DNA of 64,000 bases from Ophiodon elongatus (GCA_016806645.1 JACSYO010000389.1:438501-502500), one strand, 5' to 3'. Positions 23,497 to 37,049 are shown, counted from the first letter of the stretch. A program made the numbers and translations. The notes: a model not told the origin generated them from the sequence alone.

Positions 23497-23559
23497 GGGG
23501 GGAAGGGGGGGAGGGAGGAGAAGTGGGGGTGGGGTGGGAGGAGGGGTGGGGGGGGGGGA
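23497..23559. repeat. G-run tract (possible quadruplex)
   Basis: Sixty-odd bases of nearly uninterrupted purine with at least eight runs of three or more G. A C-run/T-run stretch lies at about 23356-23381, 115 bases away. Function unknown. Confidence 0.65.
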
Positions 23560-25999
23560 GCAAGCTCCTGAAGGTGCTCAGTGCGAACCAATGACATCAT
23601 GATAAGACCTGCAGCTTTTCTCATTTCTAGGTTTGCACACCCGCGATTCCTTTCCTCCTGAGATGCGAGGGGAGGAGGCGAGGAAGCGGCACGAGGAGAG
23701 AGGAGTCGGGCTTCGAGTTTTACTGCTGTATTTTAAGATCACGTGATCATGACAATGTATATGTGTACTTTTAATTCAATTCACAATGTGGAATAATGTG
23801 ACGAGAACGTGTCACACCTCTTTTTCTTTTACGTCACTGGTCCCTGAAAGAACTTCCACAAAGGATGCATCTGTGCATCCTCGCTCATAACTCCTCTCTC
23901 CTCTTCCCTCGAGATGCATTTTAGGAATTGAGACATCCGTCAAGATGGAGATTGATTTCCGAGTCCCAGGCAGGAGGACAGAGGAGACGAGGAGACGAGG
24001 AGAGGAGGAGGATGTGGCCTACAGCTAATGCTAACCTACAGTTGTCATTGACTTTGAGAGACTAATAAAGTTTGGTTGAAGCTCAGGTGATGTTTTGGTC
24101 GACCTTAAAGCCCTTAAGACATATCATCTAAATCAGCTTCTTTCAATGAGGGAGAAACACAACAGTTTCTGCCAAAGTTTGAACAGTTTCGATAATTTTA
24201 CATTATAAATCGATGGATTGTGTGTGTCTTGTCTGAGCTCTTGAAAAGGGTGAATCACATATTTCTGGGCTCTAATTAGAGTTTGGCAACATTTATCAAT
24301 CGTTCGTTGTCAATCAAATGTGATAAAACCACTTCCACTAAATACGCTAAATACTTAACAAATAATATCTACGGATGTTTGTTCCAATACTTTAACTTTG
24401 ATTGTTGCTTTTAAAAGGAATCAAGCCAACAAAATGACAAATACTGAAAAAAACCCTTCATCCTAAATATACCAGTGTTAGATAAGACGTTTATTAAATA
24501 TTTGCAACTGTAATGGTTTTGTAAAAGAAACAACAAATAGGGACATCAGATCAGAAACCATTGTGTTGTTCTGGAGTTACAATAAAACATATTTTGTTGT
24601 TTAATTTGTAGGAATTCTTGGCGTTAATCCTTTTGTGATACAAAATGGTGCGTTACTTTTCAGTTCATTTATCAAAAACAGCTTTGTGATGAATTGATTA
24701 AATGCTTTTGTCTCTTAGCAAACACAAATGCCAAACACCGCTTCTTCACGATGAGAATTTTAATTGATTCCTTGATTTTTCTCTGTTCAATATCATTGTA
24801 AATCAACTGCAAACGAAGCAACTGCAGATTTCATCTTTGGCCCTGGGAACATGTCACCACGAGAATTTTCACTATTTTGCATAAAAATAAATAAATAATT
24901 CAATACATTAATTGTTGAATGCCACAATCGTTACGTGCAGCTCTCTGCTTGACTGCGCAGCTCGCAGACACTGTCTGCTTGTTTGGTGGCGTTTACTGGA
25001 GCGTGAGACATCAATCAGGCAGATTCACTCAGCACAGAAAACCTTTCCACTCCAGGTACTCAGGAAGTCCCCACGCTGCTCAGTGTGAGTTTACGCAGTG
25101 GGCTTCTGGCCTGAATATTAAGAGGAAGTGAGACATTAATACAGATTAAGACAAAGCAAAGAGGACTGAACTATGCATTTACATTACAAACCCCCCCGCT
25201 GCTCTGTGGGAAACAATATAAACCAACCACGGAAAAAAAACAAGAAAGAAAAAAGAAAAAGACAAAAGACAACGCTCCCCTGTGGTTTGCAGCGCTTGCT
25301 CAGCAGAAACAGAACTCTGTAACCAAACCGCGTCCACAGATAAAAAAAAAACATCTTGTTTTTCACCACAACACAAGCAACAGTCAGCCAAACGGTTAAC
25401 AAGCCGAGCTCAAATCCGTCGTGCCGGATCTGATAATCAAGCTTTCGTTGCCGTCATTAATTGTTCTTTTGACTTCGGTTCTGTCGGCAGGACAACATTT
25501 GCTCCCGTCTCCTTTGCTGTAATTATCTAAGCGACACTCCTATGGGGTTCATGCTTCTTCTCGTTTGTATTAATCATATTGGACAGCTTAGTGTCTTCCT
25601 TTTCTCCCGGCCAAGTCTTCCCCTCTTGGAAGGATTCATTAAAGAGCAGAACTTTGTTCCCTGTTCGCTGAGGAGAAAATGGTGAAACAGCACAGGGCAA
25701 GAAAGCCCCAGTTTTAATGAAATGTCCACTTTGTAAATTCTGTCACACGGCAGCCACATAACCTGTAATTACCTCGTCTTTCTGAGTTTCCATAATGTAA
25801 GTGTAGGGCTGAATGTTTCCATCGAGATAATTTCATGTAACATAAAGAAAGTAACTCTTTTCCGCTCTGACGCTGAACTTTAACAAGACCGCGAGCCTCA
25901 GTGAGGCACGAATAATCACTAACGTCCTCACAGGGACACGATGACATGCTGATGTTGAGCAGGTACGATTATCACCATGTTCGCCCGCTTAGTGAAGCG

Positions 26000-26345
26000 G
26001 GTTAGCATGCTAACAATTAGCACTAAACACAAAGTACATCTGAGGCTGATGTCATTCTTTTTTTTTTTTAGCAGGTATTTGGTTATAAACCAAAGTATTG
26101 AGCACATTTTGAAGTCATATTACCAGCGAAGTTATTACAAATCATCCAAAGGGAGAACATGAACGTGTGAACCACATTTAATGGCAATTCATTCAATAGC
26201 TGCAGAGTAAATTTATATAATACCGCAAATGTGGCGCTACAGGAAAAGTCAGTAGGGTTCATCCTCTGGGGATCACGACTTTTTGTACATCATTTAATGG
26301 CAATCCACCCAAATGATGCTGAGATATCTCAGCATCAAAATATGA
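26000..26345 (+). repeat. Dispersed repeat, gctaaca family (near full)
   Basis: It contains, in order, agcatgctaacaattagcac, ctgaggctgatgtcatt, ggttataaaccaaagtattg, gtgaaccacatttaatggca, gtggcgctacaggaaaagtc and tggcaatccacccaaatgat. Other copies in the same orientation are at 14633, 32256 (3' half) and 34120 (5' part). Confidence 0.65.
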
Positions 26346-28139
26346 AGCGTAGCGTGTTCACTTTAATCCTAAATTTTAACACCTAAACTGAAACTTCAGT
26401 TTTAATGTCTGTTTTGTCGTCTCAATGCCAGAATACAGGAGTTAAGATTGCTTTTATAACATACTTCAATTAAAAGTATGTTCTTTTTCACAGGTACAAC
26501 GAAGCACAATGTAATAATGTTCTCATAACGAGAAGCCAAAAGAAATGTGGTTTGAGTTATTAAAACTTATTGAACAGTGTGTTCACTTTGACGCACAGTA
26601 ATTAAACTGTGATAAGTTCTTCTAAGCATACAACGCCAAAGAACTAATAGAACTAATTGCAATAATATGCTTTGTAAAGTCAATAAATGTTTGATTATAT
26701 TGTTATATTAGGGAATCAATAAAGCCAATATTAACAAAAAACACAATATTGTATTTCAGTGATTCCATAAGGTTTTATTTTCTCACCTTATATTTCAAAT
26801 GTAGTTGTCACTTTTCTGTAAATGTCTTATTCAGGGTAATAATGCTGCATTACGTATTAGCGTCTCATTAATTTGTGGCTGTTTTTTTTTTTTTTATTCT
26901 TTGTGTTTTGTATTTTTTTTTTGCCAACTTGTTTCATCATCAATTTGGTGCCATGTTTGGGAGGAAGCAGGGAAATATATTCAAAGTTAGTTCTGGGTGC
27001 AAATTCAGGAGACTCATCTCCTGCAGCTAACTCGACATGGAGGTCGTTGTGGGAAGGAGAAATCCATCCGAAGAGCAGAATCATAATGAGACGAGATACG
27101 ACAGCATTCAGCATCATTTTCTCTTTCAATAGACTCAACGCCAACGACTTGAGAGCAGCATACTAATACGTTGTGTCATGTTTCTTTTGTATCTCCACTT
27201 AAAAGTTTGGATTTGATCACTAAACGTTCAGTTGAACACTTCGACACGACGACACATCTCGAGTGGATTCAGCAGGAGATCCGTAGTCATGGAAATAATA
27301 TGGGAATAAAGTCCAGTGGTCTCTTTTCTGTCAAGTGGAAGCATCTCTATTCGTCAACAGAAATCAAGGCAGAGCTCTGATGAAATGTGCAAAACAAACT
27401 AAACTTATATACATGAATATTTATTCCTGTCGCCTTAAATATGTGTAACTGACTAACTGGCTTTTTTGGGATGTTTTTTGAAGCAGTTGATTAAAAACTA
27501 AAAGACATTTTCTGGCATAAACAGTAAACAGAAAAAATAAATAAACAAAACTGTTGCAATATTTTTCTTTTTTGCTGAAAACAGCAGCCTGCTTGGAAAC
27601 TGAGTGAACCAAAACAATGAGCTGAAAGACGCTAAAACTCCAGAGACGGACAGTAATTCTCAAGCGTCAGATTATACGTAGTATTCTGATCCAAAAATAA
27701 GGATTATAGCCGCTTTATGAATTTAAAATTATAAATTTATAGGTACGTAAACCCACTTTGAGCATGGAAAAAAAGGTTATCAATCCTGTGACTTCTGAAG
27801 TCCTTGTGTGTAAAGATCAACCCCATTTTACATTGTAGATAACCAACTTTAGGGTGTAAAATTAGGCATGTTTTTAAATTATTTATAAAAAATTTGGACA
27901 TGTATGTGCATAAACTACCTACGTGTATGTATAACCTAATTGAACAGACGTGATTGTGAAGTACTTTTTGAGCGTATTGCCCCTCACAGTCAGAAAACAA
28001 GCTGGTAATTCAGGCGGGTAAAGTTAGGGGAGCCAGCTTCTTATCAAATGTGACCCGATGTTATCACTGCGAGACAACTGTTGTGTTCCCTAATGGACGA
28101 CTGAGATGGAAGATTCCTCCTCTGTCCTCTGACACACTG

Positions 28140-28310
28140 TCATGGCCTACAGCTCCCGGGGGACCGAACCGAGGACATTTAATCATCACTTGGTAATACG
28201 ACCGACTCGGAGCGCTGCCTTTGGGGCACATTAGTAATTCCATGGCAACTATTAATCACAGTCAATTACAGGACATGTCATCGTCAACACAGAACGAGCA
28301 GATACTTTTA
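28140..28310. promoter_or_regulatory. Candidate conserved intronic element
   Basis: This unique-looking, balanced-composition stretch in intron 2 contains aatcatcacttgg, cattagtaattccatggcaa and attaatcacagtcaattaca, with several TAAT-type homeodomain cores. It is not part of any repeat I recognise. Conservation cannot be shown from one sequence. Confidence 0.3.
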
Positions 28311-28426
28311 CCAGCGCTGCTCAAGTGGAAATTAATCACCAGTAGACGTATTTAATATTGGACATGTAGAGGGAGGTCAGAGATAACAATACAGTACAGG
28401 AGCTGCTTATAAGACACACATAAAAA

Positions 28427-28437
28427 TATATATACAC

Positions 28438-28473
<36 letters not shown>

Positions 28474-28822
28474 GTATATATACGTGTATATATATATACG
28501 TATATATAGTATATGTATATATATGTATATGTATATAGATGTATGTATATATGTATATAGATGTATGTATACATATGTATATATATATGTATATACATAT
28601 ATAAATACATATATATACATACATATATATATATACATATATATACATACATATATATATACATATATATAAATATACATATATACATACTTCTATATAC
28701 TTATACATATACATCTATATACATATATATACATATACATATATATATATACGTGCATACATTTATATATATATATACATATACATATATATATATACGT
28801 ACATACATACATACATATATGC

Positions 28823-28867
<45 letters not shown>

Positions 28868-28889
28868 CGTACATATATACGTACATACA

Positions 28890-28957
<68 letters not shown>

Positions 28958-29033
28958 TACAGATGGTCACTTTGGATCATAAAAGAGAACATATAAATAT
29001 ATATATATATATGTATATATATATATGTGTGTG
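28427..29033. repeat. TA-rich compound tract (TATATG, TACATA, CATA units)
   Basis: About 600 bases of nearly pure A and T with embedded TATATG, TACATA and a (CATA)n block near 28880-28919. The unique 25-bp left arm of an inverted repeat interrupts it near its right end. Open frames of the MYIYIYI type across it arise from the repeat and are not genes. Such tracts are prone to length change and to secondary structure. Confidence 0.95.
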
Positions 29034-29074
29034 TGTTTTCAGCTGGTGGTTTTATGATCCAAAGTGACCATCTG
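28960..29074. repeat. Perfect 25-bp inverted repeat with a 65-base loop
   Basis: Arms 28960-28984 and 29050-29074 are exact reverse complements (core ggtcactttggatcataa and its complement). Pairing stops at mismatches on both sides. The loop holds a (TA)n/GT tract. A 25-bp perfect stem suggests a recent event or a maintained hairpin. Confidence 0.95.
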
Positions 29075-29960
29075 GAGTTCTGGGAGTCGCCAAACAGGAA
29101 TGAAATAAAAGGGTAAAAATATAATATAAATATCCTAATGTGCTTTTTCTAGTCCTTTCTAGCGGCATACAGGCTCCACGGAGGGAAGAGAGGGAGTGTT
29201 GGTCACGAGTGGACTACTGATCCATCGTCTATTTTATCTGTTTATGCAGTGAACTCATAATAATGTGACACACTGTTTGTGTTCCGAGTGAATCCCAGCG
29301 ACATAGAAACGCAGCAGGGCTCCATCTGCAAAGGTGGGGCTCTCTGCTCGGAGAGAACAAACAAAGTGCTGTGCTACCAACGCTACAGCATGATTCATTC
29401 AGTCTGAAGCGCCAGACGAGGGATGTTCCAGCCATTGTGCTGCCTTGAACCGCTGCTGGAAATATCATTCATTACCCACACGGTGTGCTCACATGAGGGA
29501 CCAAACAACACAGTAAATATAGAAATAGCAAAGATGAAGGTAAATACAGGAACTTTTTTTAATAATAAAGAATTCGATGGAGTTAGGAAAATGCTTACTA
29601 TTTGATGGTCAACACACAAAAATCATAATGGTAAACCTCCAATATTCATTTTATATTCACACTGAATCAAATGGGATTTTAAGCCTCTTTTAGCTGATAT
29701 TTTTCTTTTTAAGGCACATATATTTGAATAAGTTTCCCTGCAGCAGGTGACTGTTTCCAAGTAACACAAGGCAGAAAGCCTAAGTTAGCAACTAGCTAGT
29801 CAACGTGATCTCAAATCTACTCGAGGTCTCTTAACGTTTTAACATGTGAGTTGTTGCGAAAGTGTCACGATTAACGCTGTAACACGTGCTTTACATTGTA
29901 AAAAGGTCAGATTTAATGTTGTGATACTATTAACGTTGTGAAACGTTGTGGTTAACGCTG

Positions 29961-30480
29961 TAGCACATTGTAGCACATTCTAGCACGTTGTAGTACGCTG
30001 TAGCACATTGTAGTACGCTGTAGCACATTGTAGTACATTGTAGTACGTTGTAGCATGTTGTAGTACATTCTAGCACGTTGTAGCACGTTGTAGTATGCTG
30101 TAGCACGTTGTAGCACGTTGTAGCATGCTGTAGCACGTTGTAGCACGTTGTAGTACGTTGTAGCACATTGTAGCACGTTGTAGCACATTGTAGCACGTTG
30201 TAGCATGCTGTAGCATGCTGTAGCACGTTGTAGCACGTTGTAGTACGTTGTAGCACATTGTAGCATGTTGTAGTACGTTGTAGTACACTGTAGCACATTG
30301 TAGTACATTGTAGCACGTTGTAGCACATTGTAGTACGTTGTAGCACATTGTAGCACGTTGTAGTACATTGTAGCACGTTGTAGTACGTTGTAGCACATTG
30401 TAGCACGTTGTAGTACGTTGTAGCACGTTGTAGCACAATGTAGCACGATGTAGCACGTTGTAGCACAATGTAGCACGTGG
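29961..30480. repeat. Decamer tandem array, 52 units without indels
   Basis: Fifty-two consecutive 10-bp units of the form TAGYAYRYTG (most often tagcacgttg, tagcacattg or tagtacgttg) sit exactly in register, differing only by substitutions. Because the unit is not a multiple of three and lacks stops on the minus strand, three overlapping antisense frames stay open, while the plus strand has TAG in every unit. Similar motifs just outside (ttacattgtaaaaaggtcag before, ttaacattgtataaaggtca after) suggest the array grew inside an older repeat. Confidence 0.97.
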
Positions 30481-30639
30481 TTAACATTGTATAAAGGTCA
30501 GGGTAAAGTTAAGGCAACAAAACTACTTGGTTAGGGTGAGAAAAACATCAAAATAAGTATTCCTGTAACGTAACTTAAGCTAAGGGCGTAACGTCATGTG
30601 ACTCGGTGAAGTGAAGTTTGACGCCCTGGGAGTGAGACC

Positions 30640-30870
30640 AGGCTGAGCTGGTAAAGAAGAACATTTAGCAGCTAAACACCATGATATTTGTCTTGGGAGT
30701 TGGTGGAGATCAAAACAGAGCAAAAAGCCGAGTGAAAATCAAACTTAAATTCATCAGGTGGCCAGAAAAGTGACCTCAAATAAAAGCCCAAGTTGCTCCA
30801 TGTCTCCTGGATGTATACATAGGCAACTGTTTACTAGCATTTTAGCCATAACCACAATATAAGGTGATAA
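30640..30870 (+). repeat. Dispersed repeat, copy 1 of the gagttggtggaga family
   Basis: The blocks gggagttggtggagatcaaa, cagagcaaaaagccgagtga, aattcatcaggtgg and cataggcaactgttt correspond in order to blocks at 41470-41665. Both copies are diverged and on the same strand. Confidence 0.6.
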
Positions 30871-32255
30871 CTACTTCAAGATTCAGTACTTCAAAATCTT
30901 ATGTGTCACATATTCTTAAATATGTGTTAAAAGCGGGGTTAGCATACTTAATAGAGGACGTGATAAAAGGTAAGTACTGATAATAAAAAGTTATAATAGA
31001 GTCTTTGAAGTTCAGGTGTCTTTCAGATACTGTTGCTTTATTGATAGACTAATTAAAACTTAATTAAAGTGCAGTTTCTAACCAGCCACTACACCACAAA
31101 ATAGTGTATCTCTGTGGGCAGACGCTGCAAAGGGAACACTTGAAGGCAGCAGCAGCATGATGCCATCTGTTTTACCCCAGGACCCTTCAACAGAACAGAG
31201 GGGTACAGAATAATTCTTTAAATGTTTAGTTTTTTTAATTCAAAAAGATTTCAGAGCTCAATTTCCATTCGAGTATCCGGGTCAGCCAGGGTCAAACATG
31301 CAGAGTCGTTCTTTTCCCCCCGCTCCCCGTCTTCCTTGGAAGATATTTTGATTAAATACGTGGAATGAAGGTCCCGTGATGCAAGATGCTGCAAATGTTA
31401 AGAAATCCCTGTTTAGGAAAGTCAAATGCTCGTCTGTGCACAGTTTTTTGTATCGACTCTGATAGGACTGTTGCTGCAGAAAGCGTCACGATTCCTTATT
31501 TCTGTATATTACGCCGTGCAACAGAAGTGCCTTTCTGCTGCAGCTGTCCACTCCTGGACTGATGACCGTGACCAAAAGCAAAGAAACGAGCACAGCAAAT
31601 GCCCAGCGCATGGAAACACAAGCCGTAATGGCTCATTTGTAAAAGTCCCAGAAAAGAGTCTGTTCATTAACAACTCGTGTGAAATTGTGGAAAATAACTC
31701 TTCTTGATAATGACTTCTCTCGGTCTAAAGAGGCTTCATCATCTTGTCTTAGTTTTTCCAGATATTTCCAGTCTGTGGAGATGGGACGGGAGATTACACA
31801 AACTGTCTCTCGTTCTATTGTCATCATCTTTCCTCTTCCGACTCACAGACGGGGACTTCTAAATGGATGCCACTTTATTATGTCTAATGGCTGTTTTAGG
31901 GACTTTTTTTAATGGCTATTCTGAGAAGATCTGCAGAAACAATAGATAACCTTCCTATGCGTGGTCTTACTGTCCTTAAATAGAATTAATATTTCTATTT
32001 CAGCAGAGGGCTTATTTTATTTTTTTAGATATGCTTCCCAATTACATTAACACCGGAAATTACTAGTACTGCTGTTTACTAAAACGCAGCAACAAATCAA
32101 ATTAAAAAGTTCCTTTAGTGAAGATGAATCTTCGAACTTGCACTGCAAGGCAGCAACAGCGTATACACTGTAGAGAGAAGTGTGTGGTCAATTTAAATAA
32201 GGGTTGATGGGAAAATATTGTTTAAATTAAAATAAACTTTCAACCGGATGACAGA

Positions 32256-32566
32256 ACTAGTGGAAATGTCAGAGAATCACAGAAGTTATTACTATCCATC
32301 CTGAGGGGGACATAAATGTGTGAACCACATTTCATGGAAATCCATCCAAAGTGGTGGACCAGCAGACACTAAAAAACAAAAATATGAACGTCATGGTGGC
32401 GCTAGAGGAAACGTCAGAGGATTATCAATATCAAAGTCATTAGGGTACATTATCGGGAAATAACGGACACCTGTACCAAATTTCATGGCAATCCATCCAA
32501 TAGTTGTCGAGATATATCAGTCTGGACCAGACATTAACGACCCTACTGCCATGCTGCTCGGCTAAA
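32256..32566 (+). repeat. Dispersed repeat, gctaaca family (3' half)
   Basis: It contains ctgagggggacataaatgtg, gtgaaccacatttcatgg, gtggcgctagaggaaacgtc and tttcatggcaatccatccaa, then gagatatatcagtctggacc. It is the 3' half of the family seen near full length at 26.0 kb. Confidence 0.65.
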
Positions 32567-34119
32567 GAAAGATTGAAGGCATCACTCGATCACTCTTGCA
32601 CCATCTTGTGCAAACATTAAGTCTACTGTCAACTACAGTAGGCAAACATTTATGGATACAATTGTAGTAGTTTGCTGATGAAGCTCAGACAGGAGAAGTA
32701 AAGTTATATTTAGACATTCAAGGCTTAACTAGAGTGTTTCAGGCATATGTATTATTCTAACCCTTTGAAAATCTATCAACCTAAAACTAACTCTTGTCTT
32801 TGGTAAGAAAAATAAGAAAAATATTATCTTTTGTGAAGTCCCCTTTCATCAACGACTGCTGCAAACAGCTGCCCTGTCTTTTCTTTTCTTTCTGTTTTTT
32901 TTTTAGGAAACAGTGAGGTGAGAACTAAACGCAGCCTGTTCAATTCACCGCCTTATTACCCCAAAACTTCCATTAGCCTTCTGGGCTCTCTCCAAAACAC
33001 TCAATTAGTGACTCTTGCATTATCTCACAGCAGCACTGCTACGAGGACTATGGCGTAAAGCACGTTGTCTTATTGCAGCAGAACTTGAGTGAAAAGTGGA
33101 AGTTAAACTTGTCTCTATGTCACTAAAGTCACTAATAGTCGAGGAGCTGAGAGAGGCAGGCTCGAGTATCATCAGCTCTCACATGTCGGGCTTATGGGTA
33201 ATAATTATTAATGAAGAACATCTGCCTGTGGGTGTTGTACCTCTCCGGAGAGGTGTCGCACACTCGAACGCTCACGCATGCCGGTGCAGTAGCGTGCACT
33301 CATCAGCTTCATTGGAAATGCCATACATCCAATAGACTTTAATTAGAATCCAACACTTGGCAACGGCATGATCAAATAACAACACGAGAGACGTACACGG
33401 AGGCCGCTGACCTTATGTATAAACGGGAAACTAAGTAATCAGAGCTTAATCACCAATAACAGCGCGTTGGTTGTCATTAACTTCAGTCCTCGGTCAACGT
33501 GCGTGTCCTTGAGGAACGAAACCTCTCAAGAACTCGACAAGAAGTGGCGTCTTGTACACGGTTTCAAGTTGGAGCTGTGTTTGTTGTTGTATAATCTGTT
33601 CAGTGGCGCTGAAACCAAAGTGCACAGTTGTTTGGGCGTGACGGGTCATTCTTTAAGTGAGTCTTTGGCTCGCCTTCGCTTTCCCCATTTCGCTGCTGCC
33701 GGCCAAGTCGCCATGCGATGCCTTCTCAGTTGGCAGGTAAACCGCTGAGATCTTTATCCATCGTCCGTCCTTGTTATTCCTTTGTGTGTCAGAGTTGTAC
33801 GTCAGCCGGCAGCAATTTTTTACAATGGATTACGGAGGACAAAAGGACGCCCCGAAACGCTTTTGAAGACAGACCCAAGGTGAATAACAAATACAGGAGA
33901 GTTGATACTCTCCTTGTTGGAGGTATTTTATTTTTTAAGCAAACAGAGGAGCATATTTACAGCTTGCCAATAAAGTCAATGCAAAGACACTAGTGGATGT
34001 TGACACTCACAAGTTACCAGGAGGGTTCAAATTGAGGTAAAGATGTGAGCTGAAAAGGTTTCAACAGCCACACAACTGAACTCATGGCTAACTGACTGAC
34101 GTCAGCTTCAGCAGCTGTT

Positions 34120-34255
34120 TGCAATGCTCACCATTGTAGCGTGTTAGCATGCTAACATTTGCGACTAAGCACTAATTTGTGTCATTAGTTATGTTTGTGG
34201 ACCACCGAAGCAACAGACTGACAGCTAGCTATACAGCTAGCTATACAGCTAGCAT
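34120..34255 (+). repeat. Dispersed repeat, gctaaca family (5' fragment), plus short tandem
   Basis: The blocks gtgttagcatgctaacattt and gcgactaagcactaa match the 5' part of the family. It is followed at about 34224-34253 by three short copies of an acagctagctat motif. Confidence 0.5.
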
Positions 34256-37049
34256 GGCTAAAAATGGGCAAACATTGGCTGGGAAGTCTAATTGCTCTCG
34301 GATGTGAAGGTTATATAAACACAGCCTTCGCTTCAACCAGATTAAAAAGAAGAAAAATAAATCTCTAGAATTTTAAAAATAAGTTATGTGGGAGTGAACA
34401 AAGTGTGGCTGTACAGCATGAGCTTTTAAAAACTAGGGTTGAATACGTTAACCTATCATCATTTTAACAGAACATCATGCGACCTGCAAATAACCAAAGC
34501 TGTTTCACAGTTACTTTAAAAAAAATCTCTTTGAATGATTTCATTTTGTTGTTTAATGGCATTTAAACGACTATAGTTCAATGTCAAGCTAGTTATAAGA
34601 ACATTGTTGGAAGTGTAGTTGAAATATAGTCATTGGAATGCAGTTGAAACTACAGTTATCCACATTCTTTAAGTCTGAAAACTATTTTGTTTCTTGTTTT
34701 ATTGAAACTGTGTGATTTCAAATTGTTTTGTTTTCATTATTAAAGAATATAATAGATTTCTTTTTATTGTCATTCAAAATTACAACGGAATTAAAGTGTC
34801 AATCCTGACAGTGCATTCACACATAACAGTAATTAAAATAAATAAGGATACAAATATATATTATATATAACAATATGCATACTATTATTTTTGTATGGAT
34901 CCCAAAAGACTAGCAACCACTTTGTGTAAGCTGATGGGATCCAAACAGAGAATAAAGAAACAAAAGCACCTGCTTTAACTTCCAGTAGATGTCTTTTGAC
35001 CTTGAAATTACCAACACCACTCTTATGAAGACACAAGAATGCAAACTGAGAAAGCTTCTGTGCGTTAGCCCAGGAAATGTTGTCTTCCATCATTTCTTTT
35101 GAAAACTGTTCGAGTTTTTCCCCAAACAGCTCTTTAATCGCAATTTAAATCTATGCGGCGCCGAGCTGCGATGAGTGAGTGGGATTCCTGTGGCAGGTTA
35201 TCGAGGGACATTAAACCATTATACAATCATGAATCCAGCCTCACGTAATTACTGCAGCATGCAGCGACAGCCTACAAGATTTTCCAGCATGTGTCTTTTG
35301 TGCCAGATGAAGAGGTGTGTGTGTCTGGAGGATTGTGAGGAGGGCTGTTCGTGTCAGCACCCCCCCCACCCCGCCATCCTCCTAAAGGTGCTGGGAGACA
35401 GATAAGGGAAAAGGCCGCACCCCGTTCCAGTGACTGAATGAGCCAGCCTCATCTTAACAGCCAAGTCAACAATTACATTTTTCAGTTTTTTTTTTTTTTT
35501 TATTCCATAAACCAGTGATGGACAGACATGAGGAAGTGAAGGGCGCTGCAGACCGAGGACCGAGAAAATGGGATGAAGAGGACTAAATGACAGCAGGGAC
35601 CTTTCCCAGCCGCACGTTGAGATACTGTTCTGCCTTGACAAGTCCATTAGAGAGAGATACTGAAAAGGACATGATGGTGACATTATCATCAGCAGCTGCA
35701 GTGGTCAAATGGGTGGAATGAAAAAGAGAAACCTCGAACGGCACCCCGATTTATGAAAGCAGCTTAATGAGCTTTTTAACTTAGAAAATAAGTCGGACCG
35801 ACTCATTCTTCACCTCCTTTTTTTTTCTCCTCTATCATCCACGCTGAGAAGTGGGTCAGATGTGAGATTAGGAGAGATGATGCATGGCAAAGCAGGAGAA
35901 GTATTTTAACTCTAATATGATGAAAAATGAGAGTGGCATGGACGGTCTCGAGATGTAATGTAACACCTCCCAGTGAATCTCCGTGTGTGTGTGAACCCAT
36001 TATCTCACATCCACATAAATGAGTGTGGGTTAATGGAGCAGCGGCGGTAATAAGGTGGTCTGAGCCATTCTGTTGAAAGGTAGGGTGCCACAAAAGAATA
36101 GGAAGAGCGTGCTTTTTAATAATAATCCATCATGAGAATACTGCTTGTTCATGGGTGGAAATTTGGAGCACGTGGTGACCATCCAAAGTCAGAATTCGAC
36201 AGGTTTCCAGGAAGCAATCGCTTCCTGGAAGAAGAGAAATGACATCTCTGTACCCTTTCAAACCAACTCCTGCAGCTCTGCAGTGGGAGAGGGATCCCTC
36301 TCTTTGTGAAATCCACTCAGCCCTGAAGAATAAGCACTTTTCCTCACTCTGCTCAGGCACAGTAGAATACACGATGACTCATTTTTCAAGCTGGCTATTG
36401 TCAGCTGGGGAAAATACAGAGTGAGTGAAGCCTGAATGTTTAAAGCGCACCGCCTGTGATAAACATCAGCATATCATCCTGAAACTCAAAGCGACAATTA
36501 TGTATTTAGTTGTCACATGTAAACGGTGCAAATTAGCCAAACTGATGGTTTGCTAAACTGTGGTTGCTGTGGTAACGGGGAGTGCGGTTTAATACCACAG
36601 CAAACAGTCCTTGAGCTGCCACTTTGTCAAAAACACCACAGAGCAACAACTATATCTGTTGACAGTGGAGCAAAACTAAATAGTTTTCATAAAGAAGTTG
36701 TTCGATGGATGTGGTTTCATACTCCAGGTGTGCAGCCTGCAGCTCTTCGTCTAACAGCTGGCTTCCATTACTCTCTGCAATATTTAACGCCGAGTCGGTG
36801 TCAGAAAGCACAAAAAATTGAAACAATTGTCTTGTTTTGTTGACGCAGTTTAAATAATCGATCGCTGTCGTGACGAAGCCGTTGTGTTCCCTGTCATTGC
36901 CTTACAATAAAAGCTAGTGTTGTCAAATGTTGGCTTGGCATTGGCAGTATCTTAATCCAGCTCCGATACAGCTGTCGGGAAGCAATACACTTTAGTTTGT
37001 ATACAACCCACGTGATTGTGAGCCAAGAGAGGTGAAATAAAGTCCACGT

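Noticed and set aside
28336..29067. Many open frames of the MYIYIYI type on both strands
   Set aside because: They are translations of TA/CATA repeats.
29930..30487. Three overlapping antisense open frames of 130-185 codons with Cys-Tyr-Asn-rich repeats
   Set aside because: They are produced by the decamer array, whose unit has no stop on the minus strand in any frame. No family resemblance and no splice or start context.
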